Shown: positions 1 through 8,235, counted from the stretch's first letter. The stretch is DNA of 64,000 nt from Hymenobacter amundsenii (GCF_002204745.1 NZ_NIRR01000001.1:124001-188000); one strand, 5' to 3'. Notes: a model not told the origin generated them from the sequence alone. Translations and numbers: made by a program.

Positions 1-153
1 CGCGGTAGAACCCACACCGCTCTGACCCAGGCGCTGGTACTCGGCATACATAATCCAGAGTTGCAGCCCCACGCCCAGTAGCAGCAGGAAACCGCCCGTC
101 AGGAACAGCCAAGCCACGAAGCGGCGGGTAGCAGGAGAAATAGGCCAGGGCAT
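1..153 (-). CDS. N-terminal fragment of a membrane-anchored protein (truncated by window edge)
   Basis: A minus-strand frame opens with ATG at 153 and runs off the left edge after about 51 residues. It starts MPWPISPATRRFVAW, then a hydrophobic stretch of roughly 20 residues (about residues 13-33, rich in Leu and Gly) and a short hydrophilic segment, as expected for one N-terminal membrane anchor with a cytoplasmic basic start. The rest of the gene lies outside the window, so no family can be named. Confidence 0.5.
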   Translation of the reverse strand, partial: MPWPISPATRRFVAWLFLTGGFLLLLGVGLQLWIMYAEYQRLGQSGVGSTA

Positions 154-257
154 AAGAGCAAGTTTGGGTGAAAGATGAACGGGGCAACGAATCGTTGCAA
201 AAAGAACCATTTTTTCGCGCCCTCGCAACGCCCCCGCTCCTGCCGATACGCATCAGC

Positions 258-287
258 TTGAATTTCGATTTTAGCAGTGTATTTTTG
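258..287 (+). promoter_or_regulatory. Bacteroidota-type promoter of tRNA-Gly
   Basis: TTG at 258-260 is followed after 19 nt by TATTTTTG at 280-287, an exact match to the Bacteroidota -33 (TTG) and -7 (TAnnTTTG) elements. The tRNA starts at 303, so the transcript would have a leader of about 8-10 nt. One of the clearest promoters in the window. Confidence 0.75.
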
Positions 288-302
288 CCTTCACCAAACC
301 CC

Positions 303-375
303 GCGAGAGTAGCTCAGTTGGTAGAGCATCAGCTTCCCAAGCTGAGGGTCGCGAGTTCGAACCTCGTTTCTCGCT
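303..375 (+). tRNA. tRNA-Gly (anticodon CCC)
   Basis: The cloverleaf can be drawn by hand. The acceptor stem GCGAGAG pairs with TTCTCGC (one G-U). The D arm is GCTC-AGTTGGTA-GAGC. The anticodon stem TCAGC/GCTGA carries loop TTCCCAA, which puts CCC at positions 34-36. The T arm is GCGAG-TTCGAAC-CTCGT. CCA is not encoded. It reads GGG codons. It stands alone rather than in a tRNA cluster. Confidence 0.93.
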
Positions 376-435
376 CATTCATAGTCAGCCACTTAGCCGC
401 AAGGTTGAGTGGCTGACTTGCCTTTAGGTTACACA

Positions 436-464
436 TTGGTTTACAAATATCTATTCTACTTTCG
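436..464 (+). promoter_or_regulatory. Promoter of the 511-1224 lipoprotein gene
   Basis: TTG at 436-438 and TACTTTCG at 457-464 with 18 nt between them resemble the Bacteroidota -33/-7 pair (one mismatch in TAnnTTTG). The spacing fits an ATG at 487 or 511. Confidence 0.45.
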
Positions 465-510
465 TCTTACTGGAATTCACCTTAGCATGAACCAACGATA
501 TAATATATCC

Positions 511-1224
511 ATGCGCACTATTTTATATCCGCTGCTTTTGATTTGTGCAGCATGCATGCCAGTCGCCAAGTTCCGGCTGTGCCCCAACATGCATACCGAC
601 CTGACCAAACGGCTGTACAATGATATTGTAACTGAGCTAATTGAGCAGCGTTTTTACAACGCGTACTTACCAGAAGAAGATCAGAAGGTATTCAACAAGC
701 ATTATCTGGAAGTCGACCATTCGGTAGCAACGGCTGCTGATCGGAAGTGGCACCAACAGCAAAGCGTGCGTTTCCAGAACAAGTTGTTCGGGGATACTAC
801 GCAATTCCAGACGTTCTACCTGAATATTTCACCGGCAAAAGATTTATTGGATCTGGCTGATTTGCCCGACCAATTCACCAAATTACGTCCGCAATCAGCT
901 GTAGCTACGCTGATAACTGAACTGGCACCCAGTATGCCGCAGGCGGCGCTGGACAGCCTGAACCACGTTCAGTCACTGATGCTCCCGTCGGAATTTCAGC
1001 TCTGCACTGCCCGTTTAGTCCCAACTATTGGCACTCGGCAGCGAGATAATGAAACAAAAACACTTACTCTTTCCAAGGTCGTTTTTAGTAGTGCCCGCGA
1101 CCAAGCAATTTTAACCTTCAGTTGGTATTGCGGGCCCCGTTGCGGTTTTGGGGAAGTGCTGCTGGTAGAACAGGTGGCTGGGCGGTGGCAGATAAAGCAA
1201 GCCGTTCAAGCCTGGATTTCTTGA
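511..1224 (+). CDS. Hypothetical lipoprotein
   Basis: The 237-residue product begins MRTILYPLLLICAAC, a short basic start, hydrophobic core and lipobox Cys at residue 15, so it is probably exported and lipidated. I chose ATG 511 because it places the lipobox at a normal distance; an in-frame ATG at 487 would add eight residues. The rest is soluble, and near the C-terminus there is a Cys-containing beta-rich stretch (FSWYCGPRCGFGEV) followed by a strand pattern like NTF2/WD-type envelope proteins. I recognise no named family. It is a single gene downstream of the tRNA. Confidence 0.6.
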   Translation: MRTILYPLLLICAACMPVAKFRLCPNMHTDLTKRLYNDIVTELIEQRFYNAYLPEEDQKVFNKHYLEVDHSVATAADRKWHQQQSVRFQNKLFGDTTQFQTFYLNISPAKDLLDLADLPDQFTKLRPQSAVATLITELAPSMPQAALDSLNHVQSLMLPSEFQLCTARLVPTIGTRQRDNETKTLTLSKVVFSSARDQAILTFSWYCGPRCGFGEVLLVEQVAGRWQIKQAVQAWIS

Positions 1225-1238
1225 CCAGAATTTCTCCA

Positions 1239-1874
1239 TTAGCCATCCAGCCGCCGCTGCAGCTCCGCCAGAAATAGGCCCGCGTGGTAGCCGTCGGCCA
1301 AGCCGTGGTGGAGGTTTATGGACACGGGCAGTAGCTGCCGGCCACCGGCGGAGCGCAGGCGGCCGACCGATATTTTGGGGATGCTGTCGGCAGGGCGCGT
1401 GAAGCTGCGGGCGTGGGTGAGGCCGGTGAACGATACCCAGGGCAGGGCCGAGAAGTGAATCACGTCGGGGCGGCCTGTTTCGGGGGTTAGGCGCAGGCCG
1501 GTGCTTTGGCGCACGGCTTCGGTTTCAGCCGCTAGGCCCTGGCCGAATGCGGTTAAATCGGCGTGGTAGGGCACGAAGCTGAAAGCGAAGGTATGGTCGG
1601 GACGCGAGAGGATGGCCGACACGTTGATCTGGTCGTAGCAGTCGACCTCGCCGTGCTCATTGACGCGGTAGCGCAGGTTTTCCACCGTCTGCACGGCCGC
1701 CAGCGTGGCGTGCAGGTAGAGTTGGAAGAACGAGACGCCCAGTTCGCGGGCGCGGGCGTGGGCGCGGGTAGCGTCCACGTCGGCCACGAGGCCGAAAAAG
1801 GGTTCGTCGAACTGCGAGAAGAAGGCGAAATGTTCCTGCCGGTTCCAACCGGCCTGCTCAATACGGTGTTTCAT
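1239..1874 (-). CDS. Chloramphenicol acetyltransferase-like (CatA-type) acyltransferase
   Basis: This 211-residue protein has the type A chloramphenicol O-acetyltransferase layout. The catalytic HHxxxDG motif (HHGLADG, His190) lies near the C-terminus and the N-terminal WNRQEHFAFF resembles the CAT start. Length matches the family (about 210-220). Family members transfer acetyl from acetyl-CoA to a hydroxyl; whether this one acts on chloramphenicol cannot be told from sequence. ATG 1874 is preferred over a TTG at 1883, since it sits just after the -7 box of the shared palindromic promoter and would give a nearly leaderless mRNA. It is divergent from the HAD gene. Confidence 0.85.
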   Translation of the reverse strand: MKHRIEQAGWNRQEHFAFFSQFDEPFFGLVADVDATRAHARARELGVSFFQLYLHATLAAVQTVENLRYRVNEHGEVDCYDQINVSAILSRPDHTFAFSFVPYHADLTAFGQGLAAETEAVRQSTGLRLTPETGRPDVIHFSALPWVSFTGLTHARSFTRPADSIPKISVGRLRSAGGRQLLPVSINLHHGLADGYHAGLFLAELQRRLDG

Positions 1875-1878
1875 AGGC

Positions 1879-1896
1879 CGCAAAGGTACCTTTGCG
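1879..1896. promoter_or_regulatory. Palindromic bidirectional promoter (TACCTTTG on both strands)
   Basis: CGCAAAGGTACCTTTGCG is a perfect 18-bp palindrome between two divergent genes. It contains the Bacteroidota -7 element TAnnTTTG as TACCTTTG on each strand, overlapping at the central GTAC. Minus-strand transcription would begin within a few bases of the CAT-like gene's ATG (1874); plus-strand transcription would begin about 18-20 nt before the HAD gene's ATG (1919). Clear -33 elements were not assigned on either side. Confidence 0.6.
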
Positions 1897-1918
1897 CTTC
1901 TCTTCTACCGCCTTTCCC

Positions 1919-2623
1919 ATGCCCTCACTCCGCCTCATCGCCTTCGACGCCGACGATACGCTCTGGCCCAACCAGGCCCACTTCGATGCCGCCGAGGCCC
2001 GCCTCTACGAGCTGCTGAGCCACTACGGCACCCCGCAACAACTCAGCGACCAGTTTTTCGCCGTGCAGCGCCAGAACCTGCCGCTGTTCGGCTACGGGGC
2101 CAAACCATTTATGCTGTCGATGATTGAAACCGTGCTCCAGCTCACCGACGGGCAGATTACGGGCCAGGAAATCCAGCTCATTCTCGACCACGGCAAGCGC
2201 CTGCTCGACTTCCCCATCGAGCTGCTGCCCCACGTGCCCGAGGCGCTGGCGGCCGTAAAAGCCCAGGGCCTGCCCCTGATGCTGCTCACCAAAGGCGACC
2301 TGTTCGATCAGGAAAGCAAGCTGGCCCGCTCCGGCCTCGGCGACCTGTTCGACCACGTAGAAATCGTGAGCGAGAAAAACGAAAACACCTACCAGCGCAT
2401 CCTCAACCGCCACAACGTGCAGCCCGAGGAATTCGCGATGGTGGGCAACTCGCTGAAATCCGACGTGTTGCCGGTGGCCCGCTTGGGCGGCCAAGCCGTT
2501 TACGTGCCCTATCACACCACCTGGGTGATGGAGCGTGTGGCCGATGCCGAGCGGGCTGGGGCTACCTTCCACGAAATGGCTTCCCTGGCCGAGGTGCCGG
2601 CGTGGTTGAAGGGGTTGAGGTAA
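1919..2623 (+). CDS. HAD-superfamily hydrolase
   Basis: The 234-residue product starts with HAD motif I, DADDTLW, at about residues 9-15, where the first Asp is the nucleophile and the second the acid/base. Motif II is LLTKGD, with the conserved Lys further on (SEKNENTY), and motif III/IV is MVGNSLKSDVLPVARLGG. An alpha-helical C1-type cap lies between motifs I and II. This is the layout of phosphoglycolate phosphatase-like enzymes; the substrate is unknown. ATG 1919 was preferred to an upstream TTG because only from there does the protein begin directly with the HAD core. Confidence 0.85.
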   Translation: MPSLRLIAFDADDTLWPNQAHFDAAEARLYELLSHYGTPQQLSDQFFAVQRQNLPLFGYGAKPFMLSMIETVLQLTDGQITGQEIQLILDHGKRLLDFPIELLPHVPEALAAVKAQGLPLMLLTKGDLFDQESKLARSGLGDLFDHVEIVSEKNENTYQRILNRHNVQPEEFAMVGNSLKSDVLPVARLGGQAVYVPYHTTWVMERVADAERAGATFHEMASLAEVPAWLKGLR

Positions 2624-2625
2624 GG

Positions 2626-3150
2626 CTACCGAGTTTTGCGTAGCAAGTACACTAAGCCATCGGGACCGAAGCTGCTCATCTGCGCCACCTCCCAGCCATC
2701 CTCGGCCGCCGCGTTCAGGCTCTGCGTTATCCGCTCCGTCAGGGCTTTGGTGTGGTCGGCAAGCATCCGCAGCTGACTCTCCAGCGCCTGCTGTTGCTGC
2801 TTGCTCTCTTTCTCATTCATCTGCCGCAGCTCCGTTGGCGTTATTTTTTTGCCATCAACAAAAGTGCCCTCGGACGTAACCATCGTAGCCGAAGTTTCCC
2901 CCTTAATTTCTTCCCCTGTGCCTACCATACTTTGCATAAGTCGCTTCATGTAGACAGTAGGGCCTGCCAACGTAACATCCGTCTGCCCCCGCAGGGCCGG
3001 GCTAAAATGACCGACAGGTCCAGCCATTGTTTTGGTTCCGTAGTAAAAGAGCTGCATGTACTCATACGCCGGCTTGTTCTGGGCTACGGCCACCTGCGCG
3101 CCTAATACCAACAGAAAAAGGAGTACCACTCGGGTTGCTCTTAGATACAT
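2626..3150 (-). CDS. Hypothetical secreted protein
   Basis: The 174-residue product has a cleavable signal peptide (basic start, Leu/Val core, cleavage near AVAQ, about residue 23). The mature part contains a Gln/Glu/Lys-rich helical region (residues about 108-145) and ends with GWEVAQMSSFGPDGLVYLLRKTR, a DUF4177-like ending seen in small proteins of Bacteroidota. No enzymatic motif is visible. It converges on the HAD gene with 2 nt between the stops. Function unknown. Confidence 0.6.
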   Translation of the reverse strand: MYLRATRVVLLFLLVLGAQVAVAQNKPAYEYMQLFYYGTKTMAGPVGHFSPALRGQTDVTLAGPTVYMKRLMQSMVGTGEEIKGETSATMVTSEGTFVDGKKITPTELRQMNEKESKQQQQALESQLRMLADHTKALTERITQSLNAAAEDGWEVAQMSSFGPDGLVYLLRKTR

Positions 3151-3217
3151 GATAATACTGTATTAAATGATTAGTGGGGCAAACATAATCGATTTGCCGG
3201 AAGGCGTCGGAAAGTAA

Positions 3218-3267
3218 ACTGCCCCCAACCAGCCACTCCCGTAAGGAAGCGGCTGGTTGGGGGCAGT
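3218..3267 (-). terminator. Terminator hairpin downstream of uvrB
   Basis: A 17-bp perfect stem (3218-3234 with 3251-3267; ACTGCCCCC paired with GGGGGCAGT at the outer end) encloses a 16-nt loop just past the uvrB stop. There is no strong T-tract, so it may act as a structural terminator or processing signal. Confidence 0.65.
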
Positions 3268-3292
3268 TGTTCAGGACCAAGGGCTCCAGCCG

Positions 3293-5329
3293 TTAGTCCC
3301 GCTTCGTTTTCAGCACCTGCTTCAGGGCAGCCAGCTCGTCGCGCAGCTTGGCGGCACTCAGGAAATCGAGGTCTTTGGCGGCGGCTTCCATCTTCTTCTC
3401 GGTTTGCTTGACCAGCTTCTCCAGGTCCACCTTGTTCATGGTGGAGATGACCGGCTCGGCGGCAATGGCTAATGTCACGTCGGCATCGGCCCCGGCGTAC
3501 ACCGTATTGTCCTGGATGCGGTAATCCGAAAGGGAGGTCTGGCCCAGAATTTCGGCGTGGCTCTTGCGCACCGTGCGGGGCGTGATGCCGTGCTCCTGGT
3601 TGTAGGCCAGCTGGGTGGCGCGGCGGCGGTTGGTTTCGTCAATGGCACGCTGCATCGAGCCCGTCATGCGGTCGGCGTACATAATCACCTTGCCCCGGTC
3701 GTTTCGGGCGGCCCGGCCCATCGTCTGAATCAGGCTGCGCTGGTCGCGCAGGAAGCCTTCCTTGTCGGCGTCGAGGATGGCCACGAGGCTCACTTCCGGC
3801 AAATCGAGGCCCTCGCGGAGTAGGTTTACGCCAATCAGCACGTCGATTTCGCCCAGCCGCAACTGGCGCAGGATTTCTACCCGGTCCAGGGTTTTCACGT
3901 CGGAGTGCACGTAGCTGGACTTGATGCCCAGGCGCTCCATATATTTCTGGAGCTCCTCGGCCATGCGCTTGGTGAGGGTGGTTACCAGCACCCGGTCGCC
4001 CATTTTCACGCGGTTGTCCACCTCGTCCAGCAAGTCGTCAATCTGGTTGGTGCTGGGGCGCAGGTCGATTTCAGGGTCGAGCAGGCCGGTGGGCCGGATA
4101 ATCTGCTCCACAATGATGCCGTTAGATTGGGTCAGCTCGTAGTCGGCGGGCGTAGCACTCACAAACACGGCCTGCTGGTACATGCTCTCGAACTCGTTGA
4201 AGGTGAGCGGCCGGTTATCAAACGCTGAAGGTAGCCGGAAACCGTACTCAATTAGGGCCGTTTTACGGCTCCGGTCGCCGCCCCACATAGCCCGGATTTG
4301 CGGCATCGTGGCGTGGCTTTCGTCCACTACCAGCAGGTAGTCACTGGGGAAATAGTCAAGCAGGCAGAACGGCCGGGTGCCGGGCTGGCGGCCGTCGAAG
4401 TAGCGCGAATAGTTCTCGATGCCCGAGCAGTAGCCCAACTCCCGGATCATCTCCAGATCGAACTCGGTGCGCTCCATGATACGCTTGGCCTCCGAGTCGC
4501 GGCCTTCCTTCTCGAAGTAGGCGTGCTGCTGCACCAAGTCGTCCTGAATTTCCTTGATGGCCTGGTTGAGCGTGTCCTTGCCAGTCACGAACAGCTGGGC
4601 CGGGTACAGCGTTACCGACTTCTCATCGGCTAGCTTCTTGCCGCTGGTCGGGTCGATGCGGTGGATGGCTTCAATTTCGTCGCCGAAGAAAAACAGCCGG
4701 TAGGCGTAGTCGGCATAAGCCGGGTACACGTCCACGGTGTCGCCCTTCACCCGAAACGTGCCGCGCGTGAACTCCACCTCGGTGCGCGAGTACAAAATCT
4801 GGACGAACTGGTAGAGCAGGTTGTTGCGCGAATACCGCAGGCCGGGGGCCATGTAAATCACATTCTTGCTGAACTCCTCGGGGTTGCCGATGCCGTAGAT
4901 GCACGATACCGAGGCAATCACAATCACGTCGCGCCGGCCGCTGAGCAAGGTGGAGGTGGTGTGCAGCCGCAGCTTCTCGATTTCCTGGTTGATGGCCAGG
5001 TCTTTCTCAATGAACACATCCGAAGAGGCAATGTATGCCTCGGGCTGGTAGTAGTCGTAGTAGCTGATGTAGTACTCGACGGCGTTGTTAGGAAAGAACT
5101 GCTTGAACTCGCCGTAGAGCTGGGCGGCCAGGGTTTTGTTGTGGCAGAGCACCAGGGCCGGCTTGCCGGTTTCGGCAATAACGTTGGCCATGGTGAAGGT
5201 TTTGCCCGTGCCGGTGGCGCCCAGCAGTACCTGGGCCGGCTCGCCGTTATTCACACCTTCCACGAGTTGCTTGATGGCCTTGGGCTGGTCGCCGGTGGGT
5301 TGGAATTCCGAGGTAAGCTGGTAGTTCAT
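3293..5329 (-). CDS. uvrB: UvrABC excinuclease subunit B
   Basis: The 678-residue product is a typical UvrB. Walker A is GATGTGKTFTMANV near residue 39. The damage-probing beta-hairpin region is YYDYYQPEAYI, near residue 93. The helicase motifs include DESH and SATPADYE, followed by motifs V-VI (GVNLLREGLDLPE, QTMGRAARN). The C-terminal UVR domain (about residues 635-672) binds UvrC. UvrB is loaded onto damaged DNA by UvrA and positions UvrC for dual incision in nucleotide excision repair. No uvrA or uvrC is nearby. A strong hairpin follows the stop. Confidence 0.98.
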   Translation of the reverse strand: MNYQLTSEFQPTGDQPKAIKQLVEGVNNGEPAQVLLGATGTGKTFTMANVIAETGKPALVLCHNKTLAAQLYGEFKQFFPNNAVEYYISYYDYYQPEAYIASSDVFIEKDLAINQEIEKLRLHTTSTLLSGRRDVIVIASVSCIYGIGNPEEFSKNVIYMAPGLRYSRNNLLYQFVQILYSRTEVEFTRGTFRVKGDTVDVYPAYADYAYRLFFFGDEIEAIHRIDPTSGKKLADEKSVTLYPAQLFVTGKDTLNQAIKEIQDDLVQQHAYFEKEGRDSEAKRIMERTEFDLEMIRELGYCSGIENYSRYFDGRQPGTRPFCLLDYFPSDYLLVVDESHATMPQIRAMWGGDRSRKTALIEYGFRLPSAFDNRPLTFNEFESMYQQAVFVSATPADYELTQSNGIIVEQIIRPTGLLDPEIDLRPSTNQIDDLLDEVDNRVKMGDRVLVTTLTKRMAEELQKYMERLGIKSSYVHSDVKTLDRVEILRQLRLGEIDVLIGVNLLREGLDLPEVSLVAILDADKEGFLRDQRSLIQTMGRAARNDRGKVIMYADRMTGSMQRAIDETNRRRATQLAYNQEHGITPRTVRKSHAEILGQTSLSDYRIQDNTVYAGADADVTLAIAAEPVISTMNKVDLEKLVKQTEKKMEAAAKDLDFLSAAKLRDELAALKQVLKTKRD

Positions 5330-5468
5330 GCAGGCAAGTTAGGTAGCCTCTGGTAACCGCTTTCAGGGCCTGTTGGTTCGGGCAGTTCGGGGTTTGTTCT
5401 GGGAGCGTTTCCCGCAATAGTTCGCGGAGGTTTGGGCCGCGGAAACGTAGCGCCGTTCCAACAGACCG

Positions 5469-5501
5469 AAAGCCCGCTCCTGTTGCCGGAAGCGGGCTTT
5501 T
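5469..5501 (-). terminator. Rho-independent terminator of the DUF6970-like gene
   Basis: AAAGCCCGCT (5469-5478) pairs with AGCGGGCTTT (5491-5500) around a 12-nt loop, and the minus-strand read ends in a T-run after the stem. It lies 31 nt past the stop of the 5532-5903 gene. Confidence 0.75.
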
Positions 5502-5531
5502 CAGCGAAAAACCAATAATACAAAACGAGCC

Positions 5532-5903
5532 CTACCGGGGGTCGCGCCAGATGAGGACGGGGTTGGTAGCCGTGGTGGCGAAATCGGGGCAGCGGCCGTC
5601 GCCATCGTTGTTGGCCCCACCACCGGCGGCGCAGATAACGTTGCCGCAGTTGTCAAACAGGTAGCTCAGAGCAGCCGGACTACCGCCCGTAACGAGGTAC
5701 GTGGTGCGGCCCTGGTAGGTGTACTGAATGACTTCGGCGGCGGGGGTTTGGCGGGGCTTCTGCTTGAGCTGCTCGATGAGCGTGAGCGAGAAATTACCGC
5801 CGCAGTTTCCCTGGGGAGCCACGTCGTCGGTTGTAGCCGAGCAGCCGGCTACCCCAGTCAGCAGCAGCAAGCCGGCCATTAGCGAAAGGAAGAAACGATT
5901 CAT
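5532..5903 (-). CDS. Small lipoprotein, DUF6970-like
   Basis: This 123-residue lipoprotein has signal MNRFFLSLMAGLLLLTGVAG followed by the lipobox Cys21. The mature part has a helix with the TYxGxxxYLV-type strand (YTYQGRTTYLV) and a Cys-rich ending (LFDNCGNVICAAGGGANNDGDGRCPDF). This matches small DUF6970-type lipoproteins of Bacteroidota as I remember them; function unknown. Four Cys in the mature part could form disulfides in the periplasm. ATG 5903 is chosen to start directly at the signal peptide. Confidence 0.65.
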   Translation of the reverse strand: MNRFFLSLMAGLLLLTGVAGCSATTDDVAPQGNCGGNFSLTLIEQLKQKPRQTPAAEVIQYTYQGRTTYLVTGGSPAALSYLFDNCGNVICAAGGGANNDGDGRCPDFATTATNPVLIWRDPR

Positions 5904-5975
5904 GGGATAAGCGAAAGGCAAAGATGCGGCCGAAGTGCCCGCCGCAACGCGGGAGCCGCCGCGAGCGGGCCACTG

Positions 5976-7565
5976 CTACTGCACGCCCGGCATCGACTTG
6001 GCGCTGCCGAACTCAATGGTTGCTTCTACGCCCAGATTGTACGGCCGGTTCTGGTTGACGGCGCGCCGGGTGGGGTTGGCATTGAGGGTGGTCACGAATA
6101 CCTCGGCGCTGGGGCCCACCGTTAGGTTCCAAGTCGAAAGCACCGGCTGGTAGCGCACGCCCCCGCCCAGGCGGCCCGAGGCAAACAGGTTACGGTAAGG
6201 CGATTCGGACGAGCGGATGTCGTAGGTCCGGGCCGCTTCGGGCGAACCCTCCAGCTCCGAGCGGCTGCTGAGCAGTACGCTCAGCACGGCGCCGGCCTTG
6301 GCATATAGTGAAAGACCGGCCTTATGCGAGCCGTAGGCCACACTTACCGGCACTGCCGCCGTACGGTAGCGGTACGAAGTGGTTTTGGCCTGGGGCGCGG
6401 CGAAGCTGTTGGCGGCATAAGCGGCGGAGCGGGCAAAAATAGCCGGGGCTTCGCGGCCCACCTGCCGGCCGTCGAGAAAACCGTAGGTGGTGGCCGAGGT
6501 GGCCCGGTTTTCGGCGTATTCGAGGCCCGTGGCGGCCGTCCAGTGCCGGCCCATTTCGTAGGAGGCCGTGAGGGCCACCCGCTGGCTCAGGCCCGAGCGC
6601 AGGTTACGGCGGTACTCCTTATCGGCGTCTTCCTGGTAGTAGCTCTGCAGGGCCGTAGTTACGGCGTCGGTTTGGGTGCGGGCGTCGGTGCGCGAGAAGT
6701 TAATATTGGGGTTGAACGCGCCAACGGCGTAGCTGCCCCCCATGTGGAGACGCTTCCAGAGTCTGCCCGCTGCTTTAGGTTCGGTTGCCGTGGTGGCAGC
6801 CGGTTGCACAATCGCCGGAGTAGCCACGGCCACGGACTTGAGCCGGTCGGGACGGCCCAGGCCCAAGCCATTGCGCAGCATGCTCGACCGGATGTTAAGA
6901 GTGCCAAAATCAGCTCCTAAAGTCGGCTGGCCCATCCCGGTCGATACGCCCTGTCCGGCAAAGAAGGCGGCCAGATCGGAAGCAGTATAAGCAAACGCGG
7001 CGGCTTCGGGTTGGCCCGATGCCCCTGCGGCGCGGCTACCACCCTGGTAAAGGCCCGCCAACAGCGTTTCGGCAGTACCAGCAGCCTGAGAAAAGCGGCC
7101 GCTGGCTGAGGTAGCGGCGTAGGCGGCATCAGCTCCATATACCTCCTCGTAGGCGGCCGTCGGGCCAGCTGTTCCGCGGCCCAGCCGAATAGCAGCCGGG
7201 TCGGTCAGCGTCAGGCCCGCCGACGAGCGGCCGGTTCCGGCCTGGCCAGCGGCCCCACCGGCGGCCAGCTCGGGGCCGGCAGCCGTACCCAAGCGGTTCA
7301 GATAGGCCCAGCTACCGAAGCCAAAAGCGAGCAGCAGGCAGGCAGCGGCGGCCCAGCGGTATACAGCGGCCCGTTGCCGGTACACGATGTTTTGCTGCAC
7401 CATTTGCGCGTGCTGATCGGCCACCAATTCGTGGTCGAGCTGGTCCCAGAAGTTGGCCCGCGGGGTTGCCTCCGCTTCGGCGAACTTCTGCCGGAACAGG
7501 TGTTCCAGGTCGCCGGTGGGGCGTGGGGGCTGGTGGTTAGGAGGGGTGTTAGGAGCGGAAGCCAT
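5976..7565 (-). CDS. Anti-sigma-like N-terminus fused to an outer-membrane beta-barrel
   Basis: ATG 7565 lies inside the end of the sigma-factor gene (17-nt overlap, other frame), suggesting translational coupling. The 529-residue product has three parts. Residues 1-68 are cytoplasm-like, with an amphipathic helix (DLEHLFRQKFAEAEATP) and FWDQLDHEL. Residues 70-89 are a transmembrane helix. Residues 90-268 are an Ala/Gly-rich low-complexity linker. From about residue 270 to the end it has repeated amphipathic strands and ends EATIEFG, like a porin-type barrel of the outer-membrane beta-barrel superfamily. The N-terminus would be an anti-sigma partner of the adjacent sigma factor (inference). 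How one chain can sit in both membranes is unclear. Confidence 0.7.
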   Translation of the reverse strand: MASAPNTPPNHQPPRPTGDLEHLFRQKFAEAEATPRANFWDQLDHELVADQHAQMVQQNIVYRQRAAVYRWAAAACLLLAFGFGSWAYLNRLGTAAGPELAAGGAAGQAGTGRSSAGLTLTDPAAIRLGRGTAGPTAAYEEVYGADAAYAATSASGRFSQAAGTAETLLAGLYQGGSRAAGASGQPEAAAFAYTASDLAAFFAGQGVSTGMGQPTLGADFGTLNIRSSMLRNGLGLGRPDRLKSVAVATPAIVQPAATTATEPKAAGRLWKRLHMGGSYAVGAFNPNINFSRTDARTQTDAVTTALQSYYQEDADKEYRRNLRSGLSQRVALTASYEMGRHWTAATGLEYAENRATSATTYGFLDGRQVGREAPAIFARSAAYAANSFAAPQAKTTSYRYRTAAVPVSVAYGSHKAGLSLYAKAGAVLSVLLSSRSELEGSPEAARTYDIRSSESPYRNLFASGRLGGGVRYQPVLSTWNLTVGPSAEVFVTTLNANPTRRAVNQNRPYNLGVEATIEFGSAKSMPGVQ

Positions 7566-8235
7566 GGGAGCGGTGAGCGTCGAGACGTTCGATTTTGTTT
7601 TTGAGGATGGCCCGGGCCCGGGAGTACTGCGATTTGCTGGTGCCCTCGGATATTCCCAGCAGTTCGCCGATTTCCTTGTGGCCGTAGCCTTCAATGGCGA
7701 ACAGGTTGAACACCATCTGGTAGCGCGGGGCCAGGTCCTGCACCAGGCCCAGCAGTTCTTCGAAATTATAGTTGGAAAGCGTGAATTCCTCGCCCGCCAG
7801 GTCTTCGGGGTACTCGCCCCCGTCGCTAACGGCGATGAGCGGGGCGTTGCGACGGTGCTGGCGCAGGGCCGCGTTCACCATAATGCGCCGAATCCAGAAT
7901 TCGAGCGGGCACTCGCGGCGGAAGCTGGCCAGGTTCTTAAATACAGTCAGAAAACCCTCCTGCATCACGTCTTCGGCCTCGAAAGTGGTTTGGGCGTAGC
8001 GCAGGCACACGGCCATCATGCGGCCGGCGAATCGTTCATAAAGATACTTCTGCATGAGGCGGCTGCCGGCCAGGCAGCCGTCGAGCAGCTCGGCATCGGA
8101 GAGCTGCGAGGGCGGGGTAAGGGAGCGCACGGGAGCGGATAACGACGATACGGATTCCGCGGGACGGGTGGCGGCGCTGCCGGGTAGCAGGCTACGCAGA
8201 CCACTGGGGCCAAATGCGGCCGCGAGGGCGCTCAT
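7549..8235 (-). CDS. ECF-type RNA polymerase sigma factor
   Basis: The 228-residue product has sigma region 2 (RMMAVCLRYAQTTFEAEDVMQEGFLTVF, with the -10-recognising helix EFWIRRIMVNAALRQHRR) and region 4 (LAPRYQMVFNLFAIEGYGHKEIGELLGISEGTSKSQYSRAR, a helix-turn-helix for the -35 element). There is an N-terminal extension of about 50 residues rich in Pro/Ser. It is translationally coupled to the barrel protein downstream, the usual arrangement of ECF sigma and cognate regulator. ATG 8235 is the first in frame; a later start nearer region 2 is possible. Confidence 0.9.
   Translation of the reverse strand: MSALAAAFGPSGLRSLLPGSAATRPAESVSSLSAPVRSLTPPSQLSDAELLDGCLAGSRLMQKYLYERFAGRMMAVCLRYAQTTFEAEDVMQEGFLTVFKNLASFRRECPLEFWIRRIMVNAALRQHRRNAPLIAVSDGGEYPEDLAGEEFTLSNYNFEELLGLVQDLAPRYQMVFNLFAIEGYGHKEIGELLGISEGTSKSQYSRARAILKNKIERLDAHRSHGFRS

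Noticed and set aside
1239-1874. Antibiotic-resistance cassette
   Set aside because: The CAT-like gene lies in ordinary chromosomal context with neighbouring codon usage and a native promoter; no mobile genes are near, so resistance should not be assumed.
5326-5523. Small minus-strand frame upstream of uvrB
   Set aside because: It begins inside the terminator hairpin at 5469-5501 and contains no recognisable domain.
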